Positions 21,181 to 32,840 of a DNA stretch of 64,000 nucleotides are shown here, piece after piece. A program made the position numbers and the translations under genes. Source of the stretch: Cucumis sativus (taxonomy: Eukaryota; Streptophyta; Magnoliopsida; Cucurbitales; Cucurbitaceae); NCBI RefSeq assembly GCF_000004075.3, contig NC_026656.2, forward strand, positions 18,610,607 to 18,674,606, written 5' to 3'. Each line of letters begins with the position of its first letter. Positions within the stretch are counted from its first letter, which is position 1. The notes beneath the pieces are model-generated. The model saw only the letters and a list, made by a program, of their open reading frames with translations, did no database searches and had not been told where the DNA came from.

Positions 21181-22865
21181 AAAAAAAGTGACAATTTGGG
21201 TATAGTTTGAATTTCAAGACAATATTCAAATCAAAGTTTACACATTCAACATTCCAATATAGAATTGGTTTCCATGGTTCGGGTGTGTTCTCGCTTCTAG
21301 AAATATCCATGTGGCGAGAAGAGATTAGGATGACGTTCTTCTTATACTCTTACTTTTCATTTCATTATTATAATTTTAGATAACAAAGAACTTCGCTCCA
21401 ATTTCGAAAAGAAAGTATATCCTAATTGACATATTGTTATAAATTGCTTTTAAGTAATGTTGACATAATCTATAAATAAATTGTAACGTTCATGTCAAAA
21501 AGAAAAGATGAAAATTCTACCAAACATTCAATATAATTCCCAGACTTATATATTACAAAAATATTTCATCAATCCAAGCATAGACCTCAACAAATAAAAA
21601 CAAACATTTATTATCTTGTTTGATAATAAATATTCTTTAACATTGATAAGACCCACAAAAATTCTTAGAAACTATACATATATATATATTTATTGAAAGA
21701 AAGGGTAGGATAGAAGAGGTAGGAAAAAAGAAATAATTTTGTTTATAGATAATGGGTGTTGGATTGGTAGGGAAATAGAAAATGAGGAAAAGAAAGGAAG
21801 GCCAACAAGAGCAATGATGATGATAGTATGTGAATGGAGAAATGGGGCGGCCACAGCGCTAACAAATGGGGCTAATGCTCTGAGTTGTTTACACATATTA
21901 AGTAAAAAGCGCTATTTCCGTTCCTATTGCCCCCTAAATCCCCATTACCAATCATTCTCTCAATAACACGTTTGATCTCTTCCTTCTCTTACTACTACTA
22001 CTTCCACATCCATTATCAGTCAAAGTCAAAAGTCCAATGTCCAATATTCAATGTCAAATGTCAAATGACTTAGTCTTTGATTTGACGCCAAAAACAACAC
22101 AGCAACCACGTTCGTCGTCTCTTCACACAAGGAACCATTGATCCATCACTTCTTTCACCTCACCTCCTGTTTTCTTCTTGCTTTTAACCTCCCTATCTCT
22201 TCTCTTTTTTTGGGATTCTCGTTCTTTTAACTTAAACGTTTCTTTTTATTAATCGAGTGGATTTTGCATTGGGTTTTGAATCAGGCAGCCATGGATCCGA
22301 GGATCCTCCTCGTTGCATACTAAATACTAATCATGCGAACTCTGTTTTTTCTCTTCTTTTTTTTTTTTTTTTTTCTTTTCTCTTTTGAATTGATTGGTTC
22401 GGATTCAGATTGATATATAAGGATTTGATAATGTAATGGCGAAAGTATAAAGAAGATGAACGATGGCAAGCAAAATAACACAATTTGTATAAACAGATCC
22501 AAATGGAAATCTCCCAGAAAACATTCGTTTTTTTCTTTTTTGGTCGAAGAAGAGAGTTTCTGCAACTTCAGACATAATTGACAAAACCCCAAGAAAATAA
22601 AAAGGCCTAATAGTGACAGAGACACCATTTTCACCCACAAGGTGTATGCTTTCAATATTTTTGCTGTATCCTATCAGTCTCTATTATACTCTCTATACCC
22701 AACAAACATTTACCCAAGAAAAGAAAAAAACACATAAATTGAAGAAGGTAAGATCCAGAAACAGCCACTGAGAAGGGGGAAAAAATGAAGGAAATTAGAG
22801 AGCATTTGATTTTGGAACTCAAAGCAAAGCATTGAAAATGTTGTTGTGTGTATTATTATATTAGA

Positions 22866-23615
22866 TTACTTCATGCTCTTGCCTTGCATGGAAATAGCAA
22901 GGTCCGGCCAACCCAGCAAATCACCGTCCACAACTCCACCGTTTCCTCCGCCGTCATTGGCATTCATCTGCCACGTGTTGTACCCGGAAGAAGACGTCTC
23001 CGGAGCCCCACCGGTGGCGTAACTCCCAACGAGATCCCCAACTTCAGGGTAAGGACAAGCAGTACCCCACAATCCCCTGCCTAGAGCGAACCCCATATCG
23101 TCAAACGCTGCAGGGGCATGACCCGACCCGGAACCGGAGGCGTATCCGCCAAGAGCCAAGAATCCGGAGGCTTGGGAGCTGAGCAAAGAAGTGAAAGTTC
23201 CAGGAGCAGGGATGGTATCGTTGATGTCACTGTTGAGAGCATTGGCGGTGGGGAGAAGAGAAACAGAGGAGGAAGAAGAAGCAGAAGTGGAAGAGGAAAC
23301 AGAGGTGGAAGAAGAGGCAGAAACAGAGGAAGGGGTATTGTTGATGTTATGATAGCGAGAGCGTTTGGAGTTCTTGCGGGAGCCGCCGCCGACAGGAACG
23401 TCGCGGAGGGTGCCGCCGTGAGTCCAGTAACGGCGGCAGGATTTGCAGAAATGACGGGGCTGAGAGAGGTTGTAGTTGTTGTAGTAACAAAACTTGGTGT
23501 TGAGGGAATCGCAGCGTGGACAGGGAAGAGGGTCGGATTGAGGAGGGGGAGGAAAGCCCATGGTATGTTGTGGTTGGGGCCTACTGTTGTTTCTGTTGGA
23601 TGATTCCGACGGCAT
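22866..23615 (-). CDS. DOF1.6: Dof zinc-finger transcription factor, DOF1.6-like
   Basis: Plant-specific transcription factor binding AAAG elements in the nucleus. Single exon, 249 aa. The Dof finger fits C-X2-C-X21-C-X2-C with C32, C35, C57 and C60, followed by [20 protein letters not shown] and a basic KNSKRSR tail. A serine-rich linker (about residues 95-122) and a Gly/Ala-rich middle follow. The C-terminal [19 protein letters not shown] resembles the end I remember for Arabidopsis DOF1.6 (WPDLSI..GNSLK), the basis for the subgroup call, which is less certain than the family. GAA repeats at 23729-23768 would give a CT-rich leader. The gene lies alone in a long spacer whose noncoding DNA carries two duplicated blocks. 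Confidence 0.93.
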   Translation of the reverse strand: MPSESSNRNNSRPQPQHTMGFPPPPQSDPLPCPRCDSLNTKFCYYNNYNLSQPRHFCKSCRRYWTHGGTLRDVPVGGGSRKNSKRSRYHNINNTPSSVSASSSTSVSSSTSASSSSSVSLLPTANALNSDINDTIPAPGTFTSLLSSQASGFLALGGYASGSGSGHAPAAFDDMGFALGRGLWGTACPYPEVGDLVGSYATGGAPETSSSGYNTWQMNANDGGGNGGVVDGDLLGWPDLAISMQGKSMK

Positions 23616-23728
23616 TGGGACTAAGAGCCAATGGGTCAGATTTCACAATAACTCTCTCTGTTTTTCTCTGTTTGTTTGTCTCTCTCAGCTCAGTCAGTGG
23701 TGTGTGTGCGTGAGGAAAGAGACAGACA

Positions 23729-23768
23729 GAAGAAGAAGAAGAAAAAGAAGAAGAAAAAGAAGAAGAAT
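23729..23768. repeat. GAA-rich microsatellite in the Dof leader
   Basis: Imperfect GAA/GAAAAA run about 115 bp before the Dof start; CT-rich on the coding strand, a common plant leader feature. Confidence 0.8.
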
Positions 23769-24119
23769 AAGAGAGATGATAAATGAGAGTGAGGTTAAAG
23801 AAAGTGGTAGGAAGATGAGGGGTTTTTATTTAGTTTTAGAGTTTACACTTTTGAGAGATACGAAAGCGGTGGGTCAGTCAGGTACGATGTTATGCACCTA
23901 TTCAATTTGACCAAACATCTACTTATTTTCGTTCATCTCCACCCATCTTACACTAACTCTATTGTAGGGTTGTGTTTGATTCCATAGTAGAACGAGTTGG
24001 ACACTGCTATATAATCCAAATTCATTTGATTTATGTTCCAATAATCTAATTATAGTTGAAGTTTAAAGGTATTTGGATATGAACATTTGGAACCACGGCG
24101 GGGAAATAACATTATGGAT

Positions 24120-24260
24120 GGAGTCAAAAGAGGGAAGAGAGGAAAATGAGTGTGTGGGGTGGGGGAGGAGAATAATGAATGTCGGTGAATGTGAAAGAAA
24201 GTAATAATGAGGGGTAGGATGGTGTGTGCCATTTCTATTGTTGAGTTGTCGAGCTTTGCA
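24120..24260. repeat. Duplicated noncoding block B, copy 1
   Basis: A 30-base core at 24170-24199 (GAATAATGAATGTCGGTGAA...) is identical to 26621-26650. Looser similarity runs on both sides, ending with the shared TTGCATGCTCCC. Confidence 0.8.
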
Positions 24261-25439
24261 TGCTCCCAACACTACATTACAAAAACCATCCTTTAAACTT
24301 CCCTTTTCCCCCCTTTTCTTCCACAATTTTGTTTTGTCACTAAAACCTATGACATCTTCCTATTTTTACTACTTTTTCCATTCTTCCCTCATTCTTAATT
24401 CCAAACTCTCTAATTTACTTTCTACAAACCTTTTAATTCCAATTAACTATCTCAAAACCTTTTTAACCATCCCAATAATTTCCTTCTTCATCCCTTACCT
24501 ATTTCATGTTCCAACATTTGAACCATTCTTTATGAGTCCATTCTCCATTAGGTTACTAGTACAAAGATGAATTAAAAACTTACGTTCGATAGCAAACAAT
24601 CATATCGCTACTTAGTTTATACGCCACAAGTTAGGAATGTTCAACTAGTAGTCATAGCACTTTTAAAACACTATAAAAAAGTATTGTTCCCATTATAACG
24701 TATCATTATTGTTGAGGTGCTTCAAAATTCAAATTAGTTGTCTTATATTTGAAACGAACAGGAGAATCATGAGTTTCTACGTCTTACAAGAAACACAAAT
24801 AAATTCCTACGTCTAAAAAGATACGATAGTAATGACTTTTAAAGTAGTATAAAAAAAACTACATGATGTTAGTTTATGATGTCATGTACGTTATCTCCAT
24901 ATCATGCATTGTATTTTTTCAAAAATAATAATAATAAAATATTCTTTAACATATTAACATATTGTTAGTAAATCATGTAAATTTCTTTATTCACCCTTAC
25001 GACGCCAACTATTTGTGCCAACTACTTGTAGAATCGTAGAAGATAAATCCAGTAACAAAGTTAATAACATCAACATATAAAGACCAAAGGGTGTGCTTTT
25101 ATTTTATTTTATTTTTTGTTCATATACATGCTTTGTTCATCGATTGGAACAAAATCATGAGGCTAGCCAGATGAATATATACTGTGACATTTTTTGGCTT
25201 TATCCAAACTCATGAACTATATGGTATAATTCAAAATAAAATGTCACATCCCACCATAACATATCACTATCACGTTGAATTTCTATTCTTTTTTCATAAT
25301 GACCCAACTTTCCCTTTAAATTTAACTTAAACATAAAAATGTTAATTAATTAAATAAAATCAAAGCTAACCAAAATGTAAAATTTTTTCCATCTTTAATT
25401 TTTCTCTCAAATTAAAAGAGTAAAATAAGTATACCATTT

Positions 25440-25800
25440 GGGATTAGTGACAATTAGTCAAGGGGTAGACATAATGTCTAAGGGTTTGGAGTTGGGAAAG
25501 ACAATTAGTCCCAACAAAGTGGAAGAGCAATAATAATATATAGGTGAAGGGTATGCTTTTTTCAAAATAAATAAATATAAACAAACATCACTTTCAACAA
25601 TAGTGCCATTTTGTGCATTGGTGGTATCATTAATCAAATCCAACAATGTAACAACTATATATATTTACTAGATAACAACAAATTTTTAAAATAATTATAA
25701 GTTTTCTATTCATTATAGTTAAATAAAACCATCATACCACATTATCATTTTGTTTCCTTTAAAGTTTATCAATTTCCATGGCTTTCTCTAAGTCATAAAT
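25440..25800. repeat. Duplicated noncoding block A, copy 2
   Basis: Second copy of the block at 20880-21180, same orientation, 4.56 kb away. The identical core is at 25496-25528. The smaller GACAATTAGTC also recurs at about 25449 inside the block. Confidence 0.7.
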
Positions 25801-26574
25801 TGAGTAATTATATTTAAAAGAAGTGGTATTTAACAAGATCATAGTATTTAATTTAAATCAAAATACAATTTTATAGCCTCTAACATTTATAAAAATAACA
25901 ATATTAAATAGTCTTTTTTATAACATATAGTGAAAATACACGCTCATTCACATTATATATCTATCTATTTAATTTGGATTTTATTAGAGAGAGAGGTAAT
26001 TGAGTTAGTATATATGCTTTTACAAACCATAGTTTGACTAAATCAAATACATATATTACTCAAACTTACACTTTTTCAAATCATTAAAAGAAAAAAGAAA
26101 GCATAATTCTCAACTCCAAATTTATAGTTTAATTTATATAGAGGAATTATGTATAACTTAATTAACTAAACATGATATTAGTAATATGCTTCTTAAGTCA
26201 TAAGCGATAAAACATGTTTATGGTGATCGTAAATTCTTCTATTCATACTATAGACTTTATTCACCTATATTTTAAAAAATCGAGATGTTAGCTAATTTCT
26301 TGATATCAACTTGATCACGCACATCAGTTTAAAAAGGTTACAATTAAATTCTCTTAATTATTTTAATTTGATTCAATAGACTATTAGACTACTGATCTAG
26401 TAAGTTTGTTGAAATAAATAGTTTCTTCTTCTTAATTCTTTTTCAAATAAGTTATCCTATTTATTATTTGTAAGATTTATGTTGGTGATTATTTATTTGT
26501 TACTTGTTATTTATATCTCAGATTTGTATTTGTTTATCAAATGAATAAAGAATGGAGTGAGATTTTGTGAAATG

Positions 26575-26700
26575 AGAATAATTATGGCATAAAAATATGA
26601 AGAGTGTTAGAGGGGGAAGGGAATAATGAATGTCGGTGAATGTGAAAGAAGAGTAATAATGCATTTGTCCACCCTTGCATGCTCCCCTAAACCCTACTCT
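26575..26700. repeat. Duplicated noncoding block B, copy 2
   Basis: Second copy of block B, same orientation, 2.45 kb from the first; core 26621-26650. Confidence 0.8.
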
Positions 26701-28080
26701 CTTCCTAATTTTTTTTTATCTGTTTCTATCATTGGTAATATTAATACACTTTCTTTTACGTCTATTTTATTACAATTTATAAATTCTTTGATATGCTTTT
26801 TTATCTTTAAAAAATATTTAAGTTTTAAAAATTATTATTTTTTAATTTTGACTTAGTTTTTTTATGGAGATTCATTACTAAAGGAGCTATTTGATTTTTA
26901 AAGTTATATATATATTGTTTAATTTCTTACTCGAGCTTTCATCTTTCTTAAACAAAAAACTAAACTTTTAACTAAATTCCAAAAAGAAAAAGGTTTTTTT
27001 TTTTCTTTCTCATTTTCAGAACTTGACTTTCTCTTTTAACTAGCTAGATGGTTGGAAGTGATTTAAGATATAAAGTCTTATGTGATTTTCAAAATTAATC
27101 AGAAAATGTTTTTAGCCATTAAAAGCAAATTAAAACCATAATAAATTTGTATTTAAAAGTATCTATAAGAGTGTGTTTCAAAATCGTAAAAAAAATCATT
27201 TTTTAACCCTTTTTCAGAATCATTTATCTAAGCATTCATCAAATATAGGTAAAGAGGATCCAAATTTTATTTTATGTTTTCAATTCTTCATGAGAAACTG
27301 AACTTTGAATATCCATCCTTAATTCCTTGAGTTTAATTAAACACTTCCATTTGTAAATCATGTCATTGGTAAAGCAAAAGCATATTATCAGAACTTATAA
27401 TGGGTACCTCTCTCTGTATATATATTCCCAAGTTGACTAGAAAAAGATTACGAAGATAGAGATGAAGTTAGCTTAAGTTAATGGTTTTGTATTTTTTTTT
27501 TCTTTATATAAATTATATCACCTAACATAAGTTTAGGTTAAAAACTAAATCAACTTTGGAGGTATTTATATAAGGTAGTTAATTATTAATGCTACCCATA
27601 TTCAAATTTTAGAAACAAGAAGTTAGCTTTTCATGAAAATGATAAATGGCAAATGTTGGAAAAAGTTAGATATATTTCCTAAGTTGGAGAAGAATTTTAT
27701 AGTTTTAGGGCATTGAATATTTCTTACCTTTAGCTGCATATCATTAATGGGTGATCCCTAAAAGGAAATGAACAAAAATGACTTATTGAATAGAAGTTCA
27801 TATCCGACAACAGCCTATAAGGAAGCCCATCAAATATATTGATATGCAATAGTGAAATACGTAAATTGTTGTAGTGATGTACAGATTCTAAATATATTTC
27901 CTTAACAATAATGTTTTCTTTTTAAAAGGAAAGCAAATGTGTATTATACATATTCATCAACATAAAATGAAAAGAAAATTAAAGTTAAGAGAATGAACTT
28001 ATTGTCTAGTTTTTCTCACTAAGGAAGAAGTATAGATGGATTCATACTCCAACTTCCATCTGCAAATGGTTGGTTTATGT

Positions 28081-28736
28081 ATGAAAACGAAGCAGAGAGG
28101 AAGGAAGTAGAAAATATGGAGCATCAATCAATCCATCCTTTGAGTTTATTTGTAAAATTAAGTGCTTCAAAATGGGGATTTCGTACAGAATTTCCCATAA
28201 AGAGAGAGCCTCGAATAAATAAAGTAATGACACGTTGGAGTGAAGATTCAGCGGCAGAGTACTTGGAAGAAGAAAAAAACTCATTGAGCTTCAACAATGG
28301 CCTTGGAGCGGGCATCTCCATTAACTTTTTCTCTGCCTCACTGACTTGTCGTATCACCACTACAACTGGGTCTCCTCTCTTCAATCCCTTCTTTCCCTTT
28401 CTTCGTCTTCACTACTCTGTTTGTTCTCCAACTTTCCCACTGCGCGCCACCTTCTTCTTCACTCATATCACTTAAATACGTCTGTGGCTCCGCAATCGCC
28501 AGCTGACCCAACTTTCTTCTACTCCCAATTCTGCTGGTAAGGACACCCAATTAATCTCTAGATCTAGATTCTTCCCAATTTCGACTTTTTCTTGCATAAT
28601 CTTTACTGGGTAGTTTTGTTCCTTTGATCGAATCGTTGGGGGTTTTCCCTCACTCTGTAATCTTGCTCTCTCAATCGATTTTCAGGTTCCGTTTCGTTCT
28701 GTTTGTTGTTAATTTATTGAGTCTCTCCCTGGAGAA
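28081..28736 (+). promoter_or_regulatory. Promoter and leader of the B3 gene
   Basis: GC-richer, CT-rich sequence leading into the B3 start at 28737. Several short frames overlap here on both strands, including a minus frame at 28384-28124 that I could not relate to any family. Confidence 0.4.
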
Positions 28737-31700
28737 ATGGATAAAGTAGGAGATAGTTCAAACAAATGGGCAGAGGATATTTATTGGAGCCATTTTCAGT
28801 TCACCCACTTCTATCAAATTCTTGCCGGTGGTTGTGAACAGCAACTTGTAGGTTTTCTTTCTTTGATCTTCCCTTTTGTCGCTTTCACAAACTGGGTTCT
28901 TGCATTTGATGTTGGATTATTACTAGATATTAGATCTTGTGCGCTGCTCCACTTGCTGCTGATATCATGTGCCTTACGAGATTTATCCTCCCAAGATAGC
29001 AGCTTTAAGTTTGCTGTGTCTTTTTTATTGTATCCTGTTCGTTGGTCTGGACTTGAGAGTGAATACCATTTGTTTTCTCTTTGTTCACAAATGGTGTAAA
29101 CTATGTTGTTGTCTTTCCAAGATTTTGGTTCGGAGAAATTTCATGTTTAAGTATTTCTGTGGTATTCTTATTAGATAATGCCTGTCAATTATGAGCTTAT
29201 ATTATCGCTGCTAATTGTGTTTTTTTCCCATTGTTGGAGGATTGGATCTTAGAACCTGCAATTGCCCCTTCCAGACAGTTAATGTTTGAAGGACTCGGCA
29301 ACTTCCCTGAGTGTTCTTAGCTTATGGGGTTTAAACTGTCAACGGTTTACTATGTGGATAAGAATGCAAATTCCAATAGAACTGATTTCTTTTCTGTGAT
29401 TAACTATTTCTGTGCCTTGAAAATTGCTTCAAAGTTTTTCTTACAAGCTTTTCTAGGAATTTGAGAGTGAATACCATTTGTTTCCTCATTGTTCAGCAAT
29501 GATTGTTATTCCATTCAAAAAATCTTCTTTCCAGAACCGTATATGAGATTTTCATCGAACTTGAGAGTGAATACCATTTGTTTCCTCATTGTTCAGGAAT
29601 GGTGTAAATAATGTTGGAAACCCTTTTGGGTCAAATCTTTTTCTTCCAAACTCATTGTGAAGCAAATAGCTTTGGAAAGGCAAAAATCTGATTCACTGTT
29701 TTAAAAAGCCTTCCCAGGTGCATGAAAAGGTGAGGCTCACAAAATTAGGTGCTCCTTTTGTGAAGCCTCAAGGCTCAAAGCCTTGGCGTTGAGGCTTTTT
29801 CATTATTTTTTAAATATAGTAATAATTAAGGTTTTTCCTTCTTTATTAGCTAAAAAGACAAATTTTAAGTCTGATATGATCTTATTTGGAAGGCCTTTTG
29901 TCCTAAGAAAGTCGAGGTTTTTTTAGTGGTTCTTTTATTTTCAAAGGTTAAACACCTGTTGTAAAAAATCCTGAGAGTCCTTCAGAGTTATGCTCTCTCT
30001 TCTAATTGGCATGTTCTTCATAAAAACAGTGGAGTGTTTGATGCACCTTTTTCTTTTGTTTGTACCTTTTATGTTGATTGTTGTGTGTGTGTGTGTGGGG
30101 GGGGGGAGGCTGTTGATTAGAAAGAAACTCTAGCGTCTTTAGTGATCAAGAAACTAACAGTGACTTTTGTTGGAGTTCTCTTTACACTTTTTGCTTCGAC
30201 ATGCTCCTCCACTTCTGAACTCTTTTGTAATTATAGCCTAACCCAATTTATACTAGTTGTTCTCTTTTCTGTAATCTATTGTGTGGGGATACCTCATCTC
30301 CTCCTTTTGTATCATTCTTGGTGATAATTAAAGTTATATTTCTTAAAAAAAAAAGTTGGATACCGCTTTCCAAGAATTAGGTTCAAATTAAATTTTAGTT
30401 TTAATGATTTCGGCTAATTTTGGTTTTTTGTACTACTGTTGGAGCATTTGGATCTTGCAGCCTATAGTTGCCCCTTCCATAAAGATACAGCTAACATTAG
30501 AAGCACTCAACGTCTTTGAGCGTTTTAAGTTTGTGAGGTTTTAGATGATTGATGATTTTACTATTTGGATACAACCACTTACTTCAATTGAATGTTTTTC
30601 TTGCTACGATCATCGATGTCTTTGACCTGATAATTGCATAAAAGTTTCTCTAGAAACTTGCCGACTCATATATATACTTTGAGCTGCAGGTAATTCCAAA
30701 CAAATTTTCAAATAATTTGAGAAACAAACTTCCGGACACTGTGACTCTTAAAGGTCCTAGTGGTGCTACATGGGATGTGGGATTGACTTCCAGTGATGAT
30801 AAATTGTATTTCAAACGTGGATGGCAAGAGTTTGTGAAGGCTCATTCTCTGGAGCAGAATGATCTTTTGGTTTTTAGATACAATGGAATGTCACAGTTTG
30901 ATGTTTTGATATTTGATTGGAAGAGCTTTTGTGAGAAAGAAGCATCTTATTTTGTAAAAATTTGTGAGAATAAAAAGATTGACAGTGGCGGCCAGGCTAA
31001 GAGGAAGTTTAGGGAACCCTCTTTGGATGGTTTTGATGCTAATATTAACAATGGTGCTGAATGTGATTCTTCTGAAAATATCATACATGATGACAGTATG
31101 GAACGTATGATACAGGACGTTGTGTCCAAAGCTACAAATTTTAATGGTCAACCAGAGGTTTTTTCGGCCGAGCCGATACGAACAGTGCAGACTAGAAGAA
31201 AGAAAAAAACTCCAAATAAAACAGCAATTATTTCCACCCCTGATCCTGTTCAGTTATCAGGTAGTTGGAGAAGAAATTCTTACATTTTTAATCCTTCATT
31301 CATATGGTTCCATGTTTTCTCCGGTTGACCTCGAAACTAGAGAATGAATAACTATGCTTTAGAATTCTTCACGATTATTAGATTGTTATTATGTTATAGT
31401 GAATTTAACATGATGGTGTTGTGTTTCTGGTCACGACTGGAAAAGCATTTTTGAAATGTTTCTGTAGTCAGACCCAGTCTACTTGACCTTTTTGGATTAG
31501 TAAGGAAAACTAGATCTGTGAATCAAAATGTCTATATGGTTTTTTGTGGTAACCAATATGTTTGTAACCATGGACTTCGCTAGATTCTGATGTGGAAGCT
31601 ACTCCCATTAAGAAAATTGGGTCATATGTTGAGCAATATGTATCCCATCGGAGGGCTATAACCGAAGGTGAGAAGAACAATGCCCTGAAGTTGGCAGAAG

Positions 31701-32331
31701 CAGCATCAAGTGATACTGGTTTCAAAGTTGTTATGCGACCTTCACATGTGTACAGGAGATTCTTTCTGGTAAATCTCATCTTCTGTTACCGATTATTATT
31801 GTTGCTCCTTAAACTTCATTTCAACATCCAATATATCTTTTCGAAGGGAACGTTTGGTGTGCTATGTTTACTGAATGTTTGAGTTCATTAGTATTAGAAA
31901 AGGTGGCCATCCTTTTGTTGACTCTACTCTCCAACTTTTTAATTTTGTCAAAATTTGTTTTAGTTCTCATATGCACATCACAATTTTCTGCATGTTGGTT
32001 GATGATGCAGTTTATCCCCACCCAATGGGTTACAAAAAATCTCTCCCTTCGTAACCAAGATATAATACTTCGTGTCGGAAGTGATGAATGGCCAACCAAA
32101 TTCAACTTTACCCCTAGTCGTCAATGTGGTGGCCTTACAAGTGGATGGAAACATTTTTCAGTAGACAACAATTTAGAAGAATTTGACGTCTGCGTCTTTG
32201 AGCCTGTCAATAAATCAAGTGGTCCTGTGGTCCTGGAGGTCAAAATCTTCCGTGTCGTCGAAGATGTTATCCCTCTGACTCGTGTAGCATCAAAGGGCAA
32301 CCGAAAGCCAACCAAAGCACCTGAAGCTTAA
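28737..32331 (+). CDS. B3-domain (REM-type) DNA-binding protein with two B3 domains
   Basis: Nuclear DNA-binding protein of the B3/REM group, members of which act mostly in reproductive meristems and flowering. Four exons: 28737-28847, 30690-31260, 31584-31768 and 32011-32331, giving 395 aa. First B3 domain about residues 15-113: HFYQIL, VIPNKFSNNLRNKLPDTVTL, GATWDVGL, FKRGWQEFVKAHSLEQNDLL, LVFRYNG and FDVLIFD. The linker is acidic and then basic, with RRKKK at 206-210 as a possible nuclear signal. Second B3 domain about 272-377: FIPTQWVTKN, ILRVGSDEWPTKF, GGLTSGWKHFSVDNNLEEFD and DVCVFEPVN. Intron 1 is 1.84 kb and full of local duplications. All exon joins keep frame with GT-AG. The target genes and the subgroup within REM cannot be read. 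Confidence 0.9.
29051..29618. repeat. Three-copy repeat in B3 intron 1
   Basis: A block starting TTGAGAGTGAATACCATTTG occurs at 29052, 29460 and 29560, each running about 45-60 bp. Copies 2 and 3 are only about 100 bp apart. Confidence 0.85.
29235..29335. repeat. Intron duplication, copy 1
   Basis: Similar to 30438-30545: both have GTTGGAG.ATTGGATCTT-like starts, a shared TTGCCCCTTCCA, then a diverged tail about a gene-less TGAGTG/GAGCG stretch. The pair lies 1.2 kb apart in intron 1 of the B3 gene. Confidence 0.65.
29706..29805. repeat. GCCT/AGGC-rich repeat fragment
   Basis: A stretch rich in GAGGC, GCCTC and AAGCCTT words on both strands. It resembles the dispersed AGGCG-type low-copy repeats often seen in plant introns. 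The class is not identified. Confidence 0.3.
30081..30108. repeat. (TG)n followed by a G run
   Basis: About eight TG units, then nine or ten G, within intron 1 of the B3 gene. Confidence 0.85.
30438..30545. repeat. Intron duplication, copy 2
   Basis: Partner of 29235-29335, about 150 bp before exon 2 of the B3 gene. Confidence 0.6.
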
Positions 32332-32636
32332 TTTTTGGCAAGTGCCCAAAATATTTTAGTACCTAATGTTAAGACCCAAGATTCTCTGTCTGTATAATAT
32401 TGTGTAGGTAATTACCCTGCTTTAACTTGCGATGTTTTGTGGCTGGGACCTGTCCTTTGCTAACATTTTTAGTTGATGCCATGCTAGTCCTGACTTCTGT
32501 TATATGCACCAGTAGAATATCCAGTTTATGAGCTTTAGTTTCACAACTTTCGATGTGAAGCACTACAACCAATGAGTTTTAGTAAAGACTCCAAGCACTC
32601 CTATTCTTTCTGAAGAATTAACCACCATCATCAGTT

Positions 32637-32840
32637 AGCTTAGTTGTAAAAAGGGAAACAAGGGATGCGTAATCTCAATAACTAAGAGGTCACCGGTTTA
32701 ATTTAGGGTGGTCACTATCTAGGAATTAATTTTCCACAAGTTTTTTTGACACCAAAATGTTGTAGAGTTAGGTGAGTTGTCTCGTAAGATTAGTTGAGGT
32801 ATGCGTTAGCGGACTTGGACACTCACTGATATAAAAAAAA
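32637..32840 (+). mobile_element. tRNA-derived SINE, Au-like
   Basis: About 200 bp just after the B3 gene. From left to right: a tRNA-like head with a degenerate B box (AGAGGTCACCGGTTTAATTT), a body with CTAGGAATTAAT and GACACCAAAATGTTGTAGAG, the region TGTCTCGTAAGATTAGTTGA GGT, GGACTTGGACACTCACTGAT, and a terminal A run. The order and wording match what I remember of the plant Au SINE family. Several differences from that memory suggest an old copy. Clear target-site duplications were not found. Confidence 0.75.

Larger units (their letters stand above)
18931..22865. other. AT-rich spacer between TPP and Dof genes
   Basis: No gene recognised. Holds a 31-bp direct repeat (19715), a 56-bp tandem repeat (20214), a fold-back element (20499-20714), one copy of a duplicated noncoding block (about 20880-21180), and the 3' region of the Dof gene near 22680-22865. 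Confidence 0.5.
23900..28080. other. AT-rich spacer upstream of the Dof and B3 genes
   Basis: No gene recognised. It carries both copies of noncoding block B (24120-24260, 26575-26700) and the second copy of block A (25440-25800). Otherwise AT-rich. Confidence 0.5.

Noticed and set aside
22300-22660. Minus frames of 111 and 77 codons downstream of the Dof gene
   Set aside because: Overlapping frames with a lysine run from a T tract; no recognised domain and probably 3' flank.
28124-28384. 86-codon minus frame with mixed charged residues (QVSEAEKKLMEMPAPRPLL)
   Set aside because: It looks more protein-like than most shadows but overlaps the B3 leader on the other strand. No TATA, splice context or known family supports it.
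28077-28475. 132-codon plus frame before the B3 start
   Set aside because: Composition like untranslated leader, no domain, and the real B3 ATG follows in another exon context.
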